Of a stretch of DNA of 64,000 bases, positions 33,458 to 45,056 are shown in pieces (within the stretch, counting starts at the first letter, position 1; each line of letters opens with the position of its first letter). The position numbers and the translations under genes were made by a program. The stretch is from Lolium rigidum (Eukaryota > Streptophyta > Magnoliopsida > Poales > Poaceae), in contig NC_061510.1 in the NCBI RefSeq assembly GCF_022539505.1, positions 34,497,047 to 34,561,046 of the forward strand. Reading direction: 5' to 3'. Below the pieces are notes generated by a model that was not told the DNA's origin, did no database searches, and worked only from the letters and a program-made list of their open reading frames with translations.

Positions 33458-33827
33458 GAAAAGTGCTTGATGTCTACGGGTGCTTCTATTCTTGTAGACA
33501 GTGTTGGGCCTCCAAGAGCAGAGGTTCGTAGAACAGCAGCAAGTTTCCCTTAAGTGGATTACTGTCAACACCCGGATTTCTAAGTCCGGATGCCTATTAT
33601 ATCATTCATCGCAATCCCAGGAATATTGTTGTTGCGAGATATAATAGCTAAGTATCACAGTCATCATTTATTACAACTCATAAAGTCTTACAACTCGAAT
33701 CACATGATCCATATTACACAAATAGTTGATCTATTGATCAACGAACAAACACAAGTTCAATGCGGAAGCGTAAAGATAAAGGGACTCTGTAGTCCACAGG
33801 CCAACGCTTGACGTCAGAAAGCTCCTA

Positions 33828-33963
33828 GTTATCATAGGCGTCCTGCTGGTCATCCTCGCGGTAGTTCTGTTCATCATCGTACTCTGGCCATTTGAATAGC
33901 CAGGGACAAAGCCGTAAGTACTTCAAGTACTTGCAAACTAATACCAATGTAAAATGCCAGCTC
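33828..33963 (-). CDS. Conserved acidic C-terminal segment, long-LTR copy 2
   Basis: The minus-strand frame contains VCKYLKYLRLCPWLFKWP, then an acidic Gln-rich tail ending AYDN and a TAG at about 33828-33830. It matches the copy 1 segment at 13912-14046 with conservative changes and no indel in the shared part. The 5' limit is not determined. Function unknown. Confidence 0.4.
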
Positions 33964-36360
33964 TTGGAGTTAAACTCTATTTTAACTTGCATAAGCCATA
34001 TTTTAGTTCATAAGTAGTGGATCATGTACTAACTACTCAAGTGGGAACATTAGTGTCATTCCCACACAATGGTTGCCATTCTAATAAGTCACCAAGTCAC
34101 CATTCATATTCACTAAAGTTTTCAAAAAGGGCTGACACTGGAAACTGTATGGCCCTTCCAACCGTCCGTAACCGTGGACACGGCTATTCGAATAGATTTA
34201 CACTCTGCAGAGGTTGCACACTTGTGCCACAACATTTGATTTCATCCGTCGGAATAACTCCGAGTCACCGTAACACGATGACGCGGATCATCAACCCTAA
34301 CCTTTCACTTACAAACCTTAGTATGAGCACCTCTCCCCATGAGCTTGGCCTCCCGGTGAAAACCAAGCTGTTAACCTGGGAACTGCACAGGGCTTGGCCG
34401 TATAATTCACCTCAATTCACATCAGTTCTCAACAACGGAGGCAGCCTCAGCATAACCCCTATGATGTGTGTTCAGAGGGAACTCATACTAAAATCTATAA
34501 ACTTCCAGTTAAGCCCTACCCATAATCAGGTATTGTGGGGGTACTCAAAAATTGGAAAGGTATCGCATTCAAACCAATATCAGGTTTTCCTCAAAAATCA
34601 CTATCTTCTCTTGTTCATATTCGACCCAAAATCATTCCATGGAATGTTCACCATTCCAAGGTTTCAAATTCAAACTCTTTCATATGTTCCCATCTAGAGT
34701 AGTCAAGTTTTTAGTAATTTAGCACTAGCACTAGTCATGAGGGGTGCTACATTGCTTTGCTATCTATAAGACTAGCTTTGCTACTCTAGTAGTTTTATTC
34801 TACTATACCATTTGAATTCAACTCTTTAAAAAAACACCACAAGTAAGACTTGTAGGGTATAAAAGTAGGATAAGCTGGTATGAAGAAAGATAAGAATCAT
34901 GGTGCCTTGCCCAAGGAGGGCTTTGCACTTTGCAAGAGTATTATCTTGCCTTGGTAGTTCTCTAGGTTTTCTTCTTCCTCTTCTTGGTAGAATTCTCCTT
35001 CCTCTTGGTAATCTCCGGTGCTAGCGTCTAAATTAGAATACGAGGTAGAATCACTAAACAAGCTCAAAAGCTATACTAAGCTCATAGTTACTTCACACAA
35101 ACTATGCTATGCACACACATAAAATAATTAGGTGCATTGGTTTTCTTGATTAAAGAAAGTAATTTCCTCTCATTACATATGTAATTAATAATCTCCCTTT
35201 AGTTCTTGAGAAAGTAATTTCCTCTCATTGAATTCTTCTTAAGATTTAACTTCTCAAATAATCATACATGAATTCATATTGACCAAAGTCAAATATTCAT
35301 TATCATTATTTGAGAAAATGATTTAAATGAGGTAACACACCTCATACCATTTTATAGTTTCCCAAATGTTTTAAATCTCCAAATATTCATATAAGAGTGT
35401 TTGGACCAGGGGTGCAAACATCTCATGAATTCATTTGGGACAAGATTTAAATGAAGTAATTTACTTCATAAGATTTACATAATAGTTTTGGACAATATCA
35501 CTTAGTTAATCTAGCCATATTGTCCATTAATTAAACTAGGGCATGATCATGCAAAGTGACCACACCATTTTATTGCATAATGAATTAGTGTAAGTCAATT
35601 GTGAGCTATAGGAGTTGGAATTATTCAAATATCTATTTTGGTTGATTTTTAATAATTATTCTAAGGCAGAAAAGTCCCTGCCTTGTTTATTTTTCCAGTT
35701 TAATTACAGAATAGATCTAGGGTTCAAACCAGTGGCATTGTGTAGATAATTTCCTAAGCTTTCTAAATATATAAAGTTTGTTAAATTTGGCCAAGCCAAA
35801 CAGATTCTATGAATTTTCAAAGTTGGGTCCAGTATTGAATTCAAACTAAATTTATTAAACTAGATTTGAATTAAACGGGCTGGCGGGAAAACTAACTGGG
35901 CCCAAATGTTTAAAACGGCCCAAGGCCAGCCCAGCCACGGTCCAGTGCCGCCCGGGCTGCCTGACAGGGGGTCCCGCATGTCAGTGGCTTTTAAACGCCG
36001 AAGCGGTACCGATCAATGAGAGGCGTTGGATTAGAAGGGGATCGAAGGGCCGTGGTTCGTCGTCGTCTCCGACGAGAGAAACTCACCGGCGCGGCGGCAG
36101 TAGGGGGTCGGAGAGCGCGTCGGAGCTCCGGCGAGCGGCGGCGGTGTTCCGTTCGAGGTTGTCGAGGACGAGGAAGCAGCCTGTAGCGGTGGCGTCGTCA
36201 GGGGCGGCCTGGATCGACGGCGATTGCTGCAGGGCTTCCGCGGCTCCGATCTTCCGATTGAGCTTGCTCCGGCGACGATTGAGGTGGCTAACGGTGCTGG
36301 GCGGAGCGGTGGTGAGAGGCGGTCATGGTGGTGTGCTTGGATCGTCGAGGGGAGGCCTCC

Positions 36361-36367
36361 TTTTATA
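36361..36367 (-). promoter_or_regulatory. TATA box of the long-LTR element, copy 2
   Basis: The minus strand reads TATAAAA within GCGCCTATAAAAGGAGG. Its place matches the TATA box of copy 1. It is followed by a GC-rich leader and a donor-like GTGAGT. Confidence 0.55.
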
Positions 36368-39300
36368 GGCGCGTGAGGGTGCTGAGGTGCCGTGGCAATG
36401 GCGACAAGGGCGCGGCCTCTCCGGGGGTCTAGCGAGCTAGGCGAGGGCGCTGCGGTGTTCACGACGTCACGGCGGTGCTAGGAGCGTGAACGGCGCGGCA
36501 AGGGGGTGCCTAGGGTGGTCGGGTCCGTGCGCGTACTGGCGCGGCCGTGGCGGGCGCGTTCGTCCCCGCCGGCGTCCGTGGTCGCCAAGGCATGACGACG
36601 GCGTGTCCGGCGAGCTCCGCGTGGCGAGGAAGGTACCGTGGTGCGCGGATATGGTCGGGGTACGGCGAGATGCTGCGAGCGACGCGTGGCCGTGTCGCGC
36701 GCGACCGTGCATGGTGACGTCGCCCATGCCGCTCGTGTCGTACCTGGGGCGAACTGGGCGCGCGTCGTCCGGGCTCTGTCGGCGTCCTCGCGATCGATGG
36801 CGGGTACGGGGAGATCCAGGGGAGCGTCGTCGACGTGTTGGACATGATGGCGTGGGCTGCGGTGGAGAGAAGAGAGGGGAGGCGCGCCGGTGGCGAACGT
36901 GGCCGGCATGGCCATGTCCACGCCATGTCTGGCCCTCTCCTGGGTTTCTTTGGCATGGGTTCGGTGTAGGGTTGTCCCCTGGTCCAAGCTAGGGCTGGTG
37001 GTGGTCAAGAATTGGTCTGGTTTGATCAAATTCAAAAATGTGATGATCTTGTTTTTAATAAAAAGTCTCTACTTTGCTTGATCCTATCTCTTGATCCAAG
37101 ATGAATTTGGGGTGATGCCCTTTACAAAAGTTGTTCATCTTGTTGTGTACTTGGATGACATGCAAAGGTTTGGATTTGTTTAGTTTAGAAATTTTGAAAT
37201 AGAGAGGCTCAAAGTGGTGACCAGAATATAAAAGTCAAAAGTGACCATTATCTCATGTGATCATATTTTTATTCTTGGCTTTGATTTAATTGAGGTTTCT
37301 TGATTCTCAAAGTTGTAATAACTATTTAATAACATATTACAACTAATGGTGAAAACCAATTGGGTCTAGGGTCAAAGTTTGTAAAAATGGCATATGCCAT
37401 ATGTTAGGGTTTTTAGGGTTTTATTAATATTTGATTTCTTTCTCTTTTTGATTTATTTGGTTAGGGATCATCACTTGATCACTCTAGGGTTTTGGAATCC
37501 ATTACATACACAAAATAACACTCATCATGGCATATCACTCAAAATGCACAAGTCCTATGCAGGGCACTATATGCAATTTGAAAAGTTTTTGTTGGTTCTC
37601 AAATTTTGATAATTGGATTGGTTCTTCTTCCTTTATTTGAACTTTGGGATGTTACAATTACCCAAGGTTTATCGAACTCAGGGAGGAAGAGGTCAAAGAT
37701 ATCCCTCTCATGCAACCCTGCAACCACAAAGCAAGAAGTGTCTTGTGTCCCCAACACACCTAATAGGTGCACTAGATCGGCGAAGAGATAGTGAAATACA
37801 AGTGGTATGAATGAATATGAGCGATGAGTACGGCGCCGGAAAATAGCTCGGCTGGCGTGCGGTTGATGGTAGTAATATTGCGGGAAGTAAACAAGCGGTA
37901 GTAACGCAGCAGTAGTAATGCAGTAAAACGAGTAAACAAGCAGCGATAGCGATATTTAGGAACAAGGCCTAGGGAATAGACTTTCACTAGTGGACACTCT
38001 CAACTTTGATCACATAACAGAATAGATAAATGCATACTCTACACTCTCTTGTTGGATGATGAACACATTGCGTAGGATTACACGAACCCTCAATGCCGGA
38101 GTTAACAAGCTCCACAATTCAATGTTCATATTTAAGTAACCTTAGAGTGTAAGATAGATCAATACGACTAAACCAAGTACTAACGTAGCATGCACACTTG
38201 TCACCTTCATGCTTATGTAGGAGGAATAATACACATCAATACTATCATAGCAATAGTTAACTTCGCAATCTACAAGAGATCATGATCATAGCATAAACCA
38301 AGTACTAACACGGATGCACACACTCGTCACCATTACACCGTGCAGGAGGAATAAAACTACTTTAATAACATCACTAGAGTAGCACATGGATAAATTGTGA
38401 TACAAAACACATTGCAATCATAAAGAGATATAAATAAGCACTTCACTACGCCATTCATAACAGTGAATAAGTATTCTGTGAAATATAGCCTAAGAGACCC
38501 ACACGGTGCACACACTGTCACCTTTACACACGTGGGACAAGGAGTCGCCGGAGATCACATAAGTAAAACTCACTTGACTAGCATAATGACATCTAGATTA
38601 CAAGCATCATCATATGAATCTCAATCATGTAAGGCAGCTCATGAGATTATTGTATTGAAGTACATAGGAGAGAGATGAACCACATAGCTACCGGTACAGC
38701 CCCGAGCCTCGATGGAGAACTACTCCCTCCTCATGGGAGCGAGCGGCGTTGATGAAGATGGCGGTGGAGATGGCAGCGGTGTCGATGGAGAAGCCTTCCG
38801 GGGCACTTCCCCGTCCGGCGAGGGTGCCGGAACGGAGACTCCTGTCCCCCGGATCTTGGCTTCGCGATGGCGGCGGCTCCGGAACTTTTCGCGTACCGTG
38901 GCTTCCTCCTTCGGGGTTTTAGGTCGAGGACCTTTAAATAGGCGAAAGGGGAGCCTCGGAGGGGCTCGGGGCCACCACACCATAGGGCGGCGCGGCCCCC
39001 TCTCGGCCGCGCCGGGGTGTGGTGTGGGGCCCCCGGGGCTTCCCTCCGGCGGCTCTCGGGTGTTCCGGATGGTTCGGGAAAAATAGGAACCCGGGCGTTG
39101 ATTTCGTCCGATTCCGAGAATATTTCGTTACTAGGATTTCTGAAACCAAAAACAGCGAGAAAACGAGGACCGGCACTTCGGCATCTTGTTAATAGGTTAG
39201 TTCCAGAAAATGCACAAATATGACATAAAGTGTGCATAAAACATGTAGGTATCATCAATAAAGTAGCATGGAACATAAGAAATTATCGATACGTTGGAGA

Positions 39301-42049
39301 CGTATCAGCTATGCAGAGAGTTTACTGAAAAAGAAGTTAAAGAGGTGGTGGACCAGATGGAGAAGAACAAATCAGCAGGTCCTGATGGTTTCCCAATAGA
39401 ATTCTATCAATCATGCTGGGACATTATCAAAAGTGATATTATGACAGTTTTTCATGATTTACATGAACACAAAATTGATCTGGCCAGCATTAATTATGGT
39501 ATTATTACCTTAATTCCAAAAAGTGATGAAGCAGATAGGATCCAAAAATACAGGCCTATTTGCCTTTTACAAGTTCTGTTCAAAATTTTCACCAAAACTC
39601 TCACTGTCAGGGTAACTCCAGTCATGAATAAACTTTTATCTATTCATCAAACTGCCTTTATCAAAGAGAGATACATAACATATGGTGTTATGCTGCTCCA
39701 GGAAGTTTTGAGAGAAAGTAAATATAGGAAGCAGCAGGGGGTTGTGCTGAAAATTGATTTTGAAAAAGCCTATGACAAAGTAAACTGGAATTTCTTGTTT
39801 GACTGTTGCTCACAGAAGGGTTTCAGTGACAGTTGGCTTGTTTGGATCAAAAAAGTTGTAACAAATGGTACCTTGAGTGTGAAGGTGAATGACAATATTG
39901 GTCCATATTTTGCTAGCTGTAAAGGTGTGAGACAAGGGGACCCTTTTGCCCCTTTTCTGTTCAATATGGCTGCCAACAGCTTGTCAAAAATGATTTCCCT
40001 AGCATAGCAGAATGGCCTCATCTCTCGACTGGCAGATAATTTGGTAGAGAATGGTGTTGCCCTACTTCAATATGCTGATGATACAATTTTACTCATTCAA
40101 GATAATGCTGAACAAGCAGTGAATTTGAAACTCATTTTGTATATTTTTGAGTCTATGTCTGGACTCAAAATTAACTTTGAGAAAAGTGAGGTCATGATGA
40201 TACTAGATGATGAGGTGAAGGCACACTTCTTTGCTTCTCTCTTCAACTGCCAGCAAGGAAATTGGCCCATAAAATATCTGGGCACACCTGTATGTGCCAG
40301 AAGACCAACAGTTGCTGAAATGAAGTTTCTGGGGGAAAAGACAAAAAAGAAAATGAGTGGTTGGGTTGGAAATGCCATGTCTATTGGAGGGAGAGTTGTC
40401 AAGATTGATGCATGTCTGTCCAGTGTGGCTGTTTATCAAATGTCAATGAGGCTGCTTCATAAGACAACTATTGAGCAACTTGAAAAACCCATCAGATCTT
40501 TCTTCTGGGCTGGAAGTGCTGATAAAAGGAAATACCATTTTGTTAAATGGAAATGGATCTGTAAACCAAAAATAAAAGGTGGATTGGGTATAAAAAATCT
40601 CCATTGGTTCAACATCAGTCTAATGTACAAGTGGTGGTGGAAAATGGAAAATGAAACAGGACCTTGGCAAGATCTGATGAAACAAAAATATATGAGCCAT
40701 GGTGGTATATACCATACCAGGAAAAGACCTGGAGATTCCCCTCTATGGTCTGACATGCTACAGGTGAAACAGATATATCTGAGAGGTAGAAGAATGAAGG
40801 TGGGGAATGGCAAAGACACAAGCTTCTGGGTGATGCATGGTGTGGTCAGATTCCTCTAAAAGACAGATTCCCAGAAATTTATGATATTTGTGTGGAGCAA
40901 AATGTGACAGTGGCTGGGGCTGCAGACATGAACTGGAGTTTTTCCTTCAGAAGATGGATGACACCTGACATTGCTCTGCAGATTCATGGTCTGAATCAAA
41001 TCATGTCACAGACTGTGTTATCTGTTTCGCAAGATAAACCTCACTGGAAGTGGACAAAGAATGGCAAGTTCTCTGTTAAATCAGTCTATAACCATTTAAG
41101 CAGCAATGGCAGAGATAGAACTTTCAAACACCTCTGGAAGAGTAAAATCCCTCTGAAAATTAAGATCTGGCTTTGGATGATTTGGCACAATGCCATTGCC
41201 ACAAAAGATAACCTGTTGAAAAGAAACTGGCAAGGAAGTGCCACATGTCAGTTCTGCAATGGGCTTGAAACTATTCCACATCTTTTCTTTTCCTGTCCAG
41301 CTGCAAAGTTTGTTTGGAGTGCAGTTGGCAATTTGATTGGGGCAAGATCAAGGCCTGGATCTTTCACACAATTCTTTTGGTGGATCCCTCAATTCATCCC
41401 TGCAAGCAGAAACACGCAGATTGCGGGGTTGGCTGCGATTTGCTGGGCAATTTGGAAGCTTAGAAATAGATCCTGCTTTGATCATAAATTGATCAAAGAC
41501 CCTGTTGAGCTAATCAGTTACTCCACTGTTTTTATGAAATATTGGACAGGTAGTCATGGTGAAAAAGATGCTGATGAGCTGCGTCTGGGAGCTGATGGAC
41601 TTCTGAAACTGGCTATTGCCTCAAGAACCGCTGGAGATGCTCGGACGGGACCTGGACGTAGCCAAAGGGCCCTGATGATCAGAGAAGCCAGTGACTTTGC
41701 TGAGGAAGCAGATACTATGGAGGAGGAAGAACACACAGACATCGCTTGATGCTTATGGTTGTAGCCGTTGCTAGTTGTGGTTACCTGTTGGTGGCCTTCG
41801 TTTCATTAGGTTGATCTGGTGTGTTGCTCGGTTTAGGTGAAAACTTCTGGTTGTTCAGGTTGTCTGCTTGCCTCAGGCGGCTTTTTGTATATTTCGTGCT
41901 GCGTTTCTTTAGCTAGAACTTGTGTAACTTGCCAGGTTGGCAAGAGATACTCGCTGTATGGTTTCGTTACCCGTGGTAATGAAATCCGATCCAGGCGGAT
42001 CGTTTGGAAATTTTTTTATCTCTTCAATTAAAACTATAATTTTAATCAG

Positions 42050-43281
42050 AAAAAAAGAGGAGGTACGCCGTTAGAGCACTATGTATTTCTTACTCTCTCC
42101 AAAAATCCTAATCTTAAGGCTTAAGATCCCGCTTCTTGAAAATGAGGCTGGTTCCTCGTCCGAACCTAATTTAGATCACCCGAACAAAACTAAAGCTGTG
42201 AGGCTGTACCCCTAGAAATGCATTGGGTATGCCCATAGAGCAGTTCAACTCATTTCAGACATTAAAATTCTAATATTAATTTATTTAGATAGGAATAAAT
42301 ACACCAAATTAGCGTTCTGTCCAACTTTATAAGTTTGGATCCCAGCCGCACTCAGCAACCTGATGTATTTGTGTTCGCGCTAACCATTTAGTTTACTTTC
42401 ATTTCCTTGTTGCAACCAAATTAAATTAAATAGTGTAATCCAAATAAACAAATAGTTCACAACCAATGTAGTCCACTAAATAGATAACATAATTCAAAAA
42501 TCCATATGAGATGACTACTCAATTCCTGCCAATGTCCACTAATATCCAATCAAATCCGCTTGAGCTCGATCGTGAGTGTGGCGGTAATGATATCTCATGA
42601 TCCACATGGACAAACTCCTCAAATTGGCCCATGTTGCGGGGCAGCTAATTCATCTTGAAATTGCAACTTGGTGCAATGCAAACCTCTGTTTTTCTTTGAT
42701 GTGCAGGTTTGAAGCATTTCAAAATCATCAAGGTGTTCTTTATGATCAAGAAGATGAATAGTAGCTAGGGTTTTAGTTCTAGATACTTGTAATTTTATTT
42801 TATTTATTTATTTTCCTTATTATTTGATTTATTGTAATTATATAACGAATATTGTAATTGACAATATATCATGTGTGTTAATTAATAAAGCTCAAGTTTT
42901 CTCTATTTTGATCTTTTTATATATATATATTTGCCTTTTATTGTTATTTGTATATATTCAATATTATGATTTGAATTATATATTATTTAATTCACTTTGA
43001 ATTGTTTGAGTTTGAATTTGAATTCAAACTCAATTCCTTTTCATGTTTCAATTTCAAACAAGTTCATGAACAACTCATATGCAAAACCTAATTGCAAAGA
43101 GATCATGTCAAAGTTTATCGCACTCTCGAAACCCTAAACCCTAATTGGTGTCGAGAGAGAAACTTGATCCCCCTTTGATGTGTTATGCAATAAAGCGCGA
43201 AATTTCCCCAGATTTTATGATGAGATGCACATCCCTTCCTAAATCTACCCCGCAATTGTCTGGAAATCCTGGGATGTTACA
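42050..43281. other. Unassigned AT-rich DNA ending in an LTR-like terminus
   Basis: It ends GGGATGTTACA at 43281. On the minus strand that is TGTAACATCCC, the same start as the long-LTR element, although the next bases differ. It may be the 5' end of a related but diverged element. The other end and a duplication (candidate GGATC) were not found. No coding sequence is recognised. Confidence 0.35.
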
Positions 43282-43930
43282 GGATCCATGCCTGGTAGCG
43301 GCCTCATGGGGCGTGGCGGCTTCTTGGCTTGGCTTGGGTGGAAATCTTGTGTCGCTTGTGCGGCGAGGTTGTCGGCTCAGTCGACACGTCTCAGCGGAGG
43401 CGGTTGACTTTACGTAGGGGCATCGGCTCCGGATGTTGGTGTGGCGACCGTGGTCTGCAGGCGGTTTGTCGGTGCAGCTTGGGCTGTGGGCGGCCGGGTC
43501 ACGCGGCGTCGCAGCTCGATCGTGAGTGGTGGTATGTCGGGATGGCGGTCCCAGAAGGTGGTGTTAGTGGTCTGCGCTGGGCATGGCGGAGCGGCGGCCC
43601 CGAAAATTTGGCAGTGTTTTGGGCATTGATATTGTGTCATGTGGGCGACAAAGTCGCTTTGGCGGTTTGGCTTCTTCGCCTAGTTGGGGCGTCCTATGCC
43701 TGCTTCTGCCATAGCAGTCATGGCGTCTTCTCTCCAGCACGGGTGGAAGGCCAGCAAGTTTCGGCGAATGCGTTGTCCGTTGTATCGTTGATGTGTTGGG
43801 CCCTTGTGTGCCGATGTTGGTATGGGTTTAGCCCGAGTTGTATTGGTTTTCTCCCGGTTTTCCGTTAATTAACTGGGCACCTTTCTTCTTAATTAATAGA
43901 TAGGCAAAGCTTTTGCCTCATTTCAGAAAA
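43282..43930 (+). mobile_element. LINE 3' UTR fragment
   Basis: A GC-rich stretch is followed by CTTAATTAATAGATAGGCAA, AGCTTTTGCCTCATTTCAG and an A run (about 43926-43930). This is the 3' end I remember for several Triticeae LINEs. The coding part is absent. It abuts a Harbinger transposase remnant at 43932, which suggests insertion into that element. Confidence 0.5.
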
Positions 43931-43931
43931 A

Positions 43932-44375
43932 TAAGATTCATAGATCATGTGATGAAATAGCCTCAAGAATGATAGTGCATCCGGTCTCATGCCCACTATA
44001 ATGCCCCTGCCAAGCAAAATGTCAATTCTTCCACTCTCGATGCATGCAATTTATGCTTCCAACCATCTCCGAAAACCTCCTTGCCTCATTGATCGACAAC
44101 AGTCGGGCAGTGTCATGACGGCTTTCGCCAAACTTGTATATCGACTCAAGACAAGTGGTCTCGCTCATTCACAAGTACTCATCAACAAAATAACCGGAAA
44201 CTCCATATGCAAGCATGCGAATAGCTGCCAAAATTTTCTTGTAAGAGGTCAAGCCAAGCTTGTCGGTGGCCAGGTCAGCATCTGAAGTAGGGGTTGTAGT
44301 CCCCCACACCTTTCAGAATAGCCATGAACAACTTCCTTGACATTCGAAAGCGGTGCCAAAATTTGTACTCTGGAT
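43932..44375 (-). pseudogene. Harbinger (PIF) transposase remnant
   Basis: Read right to left it gives KFWHRFRMSRKLFMAIL, TSYKKILAAIRMLAYGV, ESIYKFGES, GSINCMHREWKN, FAWQGHYSGHETGCTIILEA and SHDL, in order, as in plant PIF/Harbinger transposases. It is broken by stops and at least one frameshift. The first catalytic Asp expected in GSIDCMHW is Asn here. It belongs to a different copy from the element at 45060. Confidence 0.65.
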
Positions 44376-45056
44376 AGATTGGATTGGTAGCGTTGAACTA
44401 GACCTTAGAGACAGAAGTGGCCGGATTCTCGGTTGCGCTTCAGATTGCCCCTATGTGGACTTGTCGAGTCCATATGCACGGATCTCTTCCTCTCAGTGTG
44501 CTCATGGATGAGGGTTACTACGAAATTTTTGAGTTTTGATGAACCGTCTGACTCATCTAGAATGACGAGTCGGCGATGTTCTTATAGAAAAATAATTTGA
44601 TCGATTTGCATAGGTCCATCTACGAATTACATGCGTAGGTCCATCTACGAATTACACGAGACAATGGTCGGTACATATGTAGACAATATACATGGCGCAA
44701 ATGGCTGAATAGGTACAAGTTTCAAACTCAAACTCGACTACGCAAATGGTTGAACAAGTCATGGGCATCATAGGAGGTGGCCGGTTCCGGGCGACGGGGT
44801 TCCGGTGTTGACAAGTAAGCGCATCGATGCCCTCAGCAGTCCTGGCATCCACAAGTAGCGGCCCAGTCGGACGACGCTAGCAACAGTGACAGGTGTGGCA
44901 TGCGGTAGTATCGCGGTAGGGTGCACACAAGGAGGGGAGCAATTTAGGTGGCGAGTGGCTTGTGTGCCACTAGCAGGCGGACTCCGGTGAAAAAGAGAGG
45001 GACACACGCAGATGATGTCATTGTGCGCGGCGACGTATTTGCAGCCCAATTTAAGT
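44376..45056. other. Flank of the Harbinger remnant, unassigned
   Basis: The first 200 bp may still be Harbinger N-terminal or subterminal sequence. A 20-bp phrase (GTCCATCTACGAATTACA) occurs twice at about 44610 and 44640. No gene is recognised. Confidence 0.35.

Larger units (their letters stand above)
33563..37656 (-). mobile_element. Long-LTR element copy 2, complete solo LTR, 4094 bp, TSD ATTAC
   Basis: On the plus strand it starts TGTCAACACCCGG and ends GGGATGTTACA, a TG...CA pair, with a perfect 5-bp duplication ATTAC (33558-33562 and 37657-37661). Transcription should run on the minus strand from CTATAAAAGG (36359-36368), about 1.3 kb from its 5' end. A GCCGGTGAGT donor-like site and an ATTTAG|ACGCTAGC acceptor-like site follow. 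No polymerase domain is present. The most economical reading is a solo LTR of a long-LTR gypsy element. A separate small non-autonomous element is possible. Confidence 0.85.
28461..39307 (-). mobile_element. Non-autonomous Sabrina-like LTR retrotransposon, TSD GCTAT
   Basis: Minus orientation. The 3' LTR is at 28461-30197. The 5' LTR is at 33468-39307 and is split by a nested element. Outer ends are TGATGTCTAC and GACGTATCA, and GCTAT flanks both sides (28456-28460 and 39308-39312). The internal part (30198-33467, about 3.3 kb) has a tRNA-Asp primer site but no protease, reverse transcriptase or integrase, only one gag-like or unknown frame, so it depends on a partner for movement. The two LTRs differ at many single bases and small indels, so the insertion is not recent. 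Confidence 0.9.
33468..39307 (-). repeat. 5' LTR of the Sabrina-like element, split by a nested insertion
   Basis: The two parts are 33468-33562 and 37657-39307. Joined at one ATTAC they give about 1.74 kb, the same as the other LTR. The break is at GTGGATTAC|CCAAGG. Confidence 0.9.
27151..41749 (+). pseudogene. LINE-1 ORF2: endonuclease, reverse transcriptase, zf-RVT
   Basis: The endonuclease spans 27151 to about 27850: LNCRGVG, GLQETIKK with the catalytic Glu, IGGDFNIV and SDHNPLIL. The reverse transcriptase resumes at 39313 (NKSAGPDGFPIEFYQ, KIDFEKAYDKVNW, GVRQGDPFAPFLF, YADDTILLI) and the zinc-binding end has CQFCNGLETIPHLFFSCP. Lesions are a frameshift in a T run near 28290, the LTR retrotransposon at 28461, TAG at 40005-40007 and a frameshift near 40830. 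Across the retrotransposon the frame agrees exactly once one GCTAT copy is removed. No RNase H domain is present. Confidence 0.85.
23798..42038 (+). mobile_element. LINE-1, a plant non-LTR retrotransposon with nested insertions
   Basis: It has ORF1 (nucleic-acid-binding) and ORF2 (endonuclease, reverse transcriptase, zinc finger) in the usual order. The body is about 7.4 kb once the 10.8-kb LTR retrotransposon at 28461-39307 is set aside. A 10-bp match ATTTTAATCA at 23788-23797 and 42039-42048 is a candidate target-site duplication. An alternative 3' end is the A run at 42050-42056. Limits are therefore good to some tens of bases. Frameshifts and one internal stop make it inactive. Confidence 0.75.

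Noticed and set aside
34017..34697. 226-codon plus-strand open frame inside long-LTR copy 2
   Set aside because: It is antisense to the predicted transcription direction and is broken by stops in copy 1. No recognisable domain.
36478..37035. 185-codon minus-strand frame upstream of the LTR TATA box
   Set aside because: It lies in the promoter-side GC-rich part of copy 2 and overlaps equally long frames on the other strand. No conservation with copy 1 was seen.
10984..37656. The two long-LTR copies as the paired LTRs of one giant element
   Set aside because: They are in inverted orientation, and copy 2 has its own ATTAC duplication inside another element's LTR, so they are independent insertions.
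39294..39340. A start codon for the LINE reverse transcriptase at 39294
   Set aside because: It lies inside the LTR of the inserted retrotransposon. The frame is simply open across the junction.
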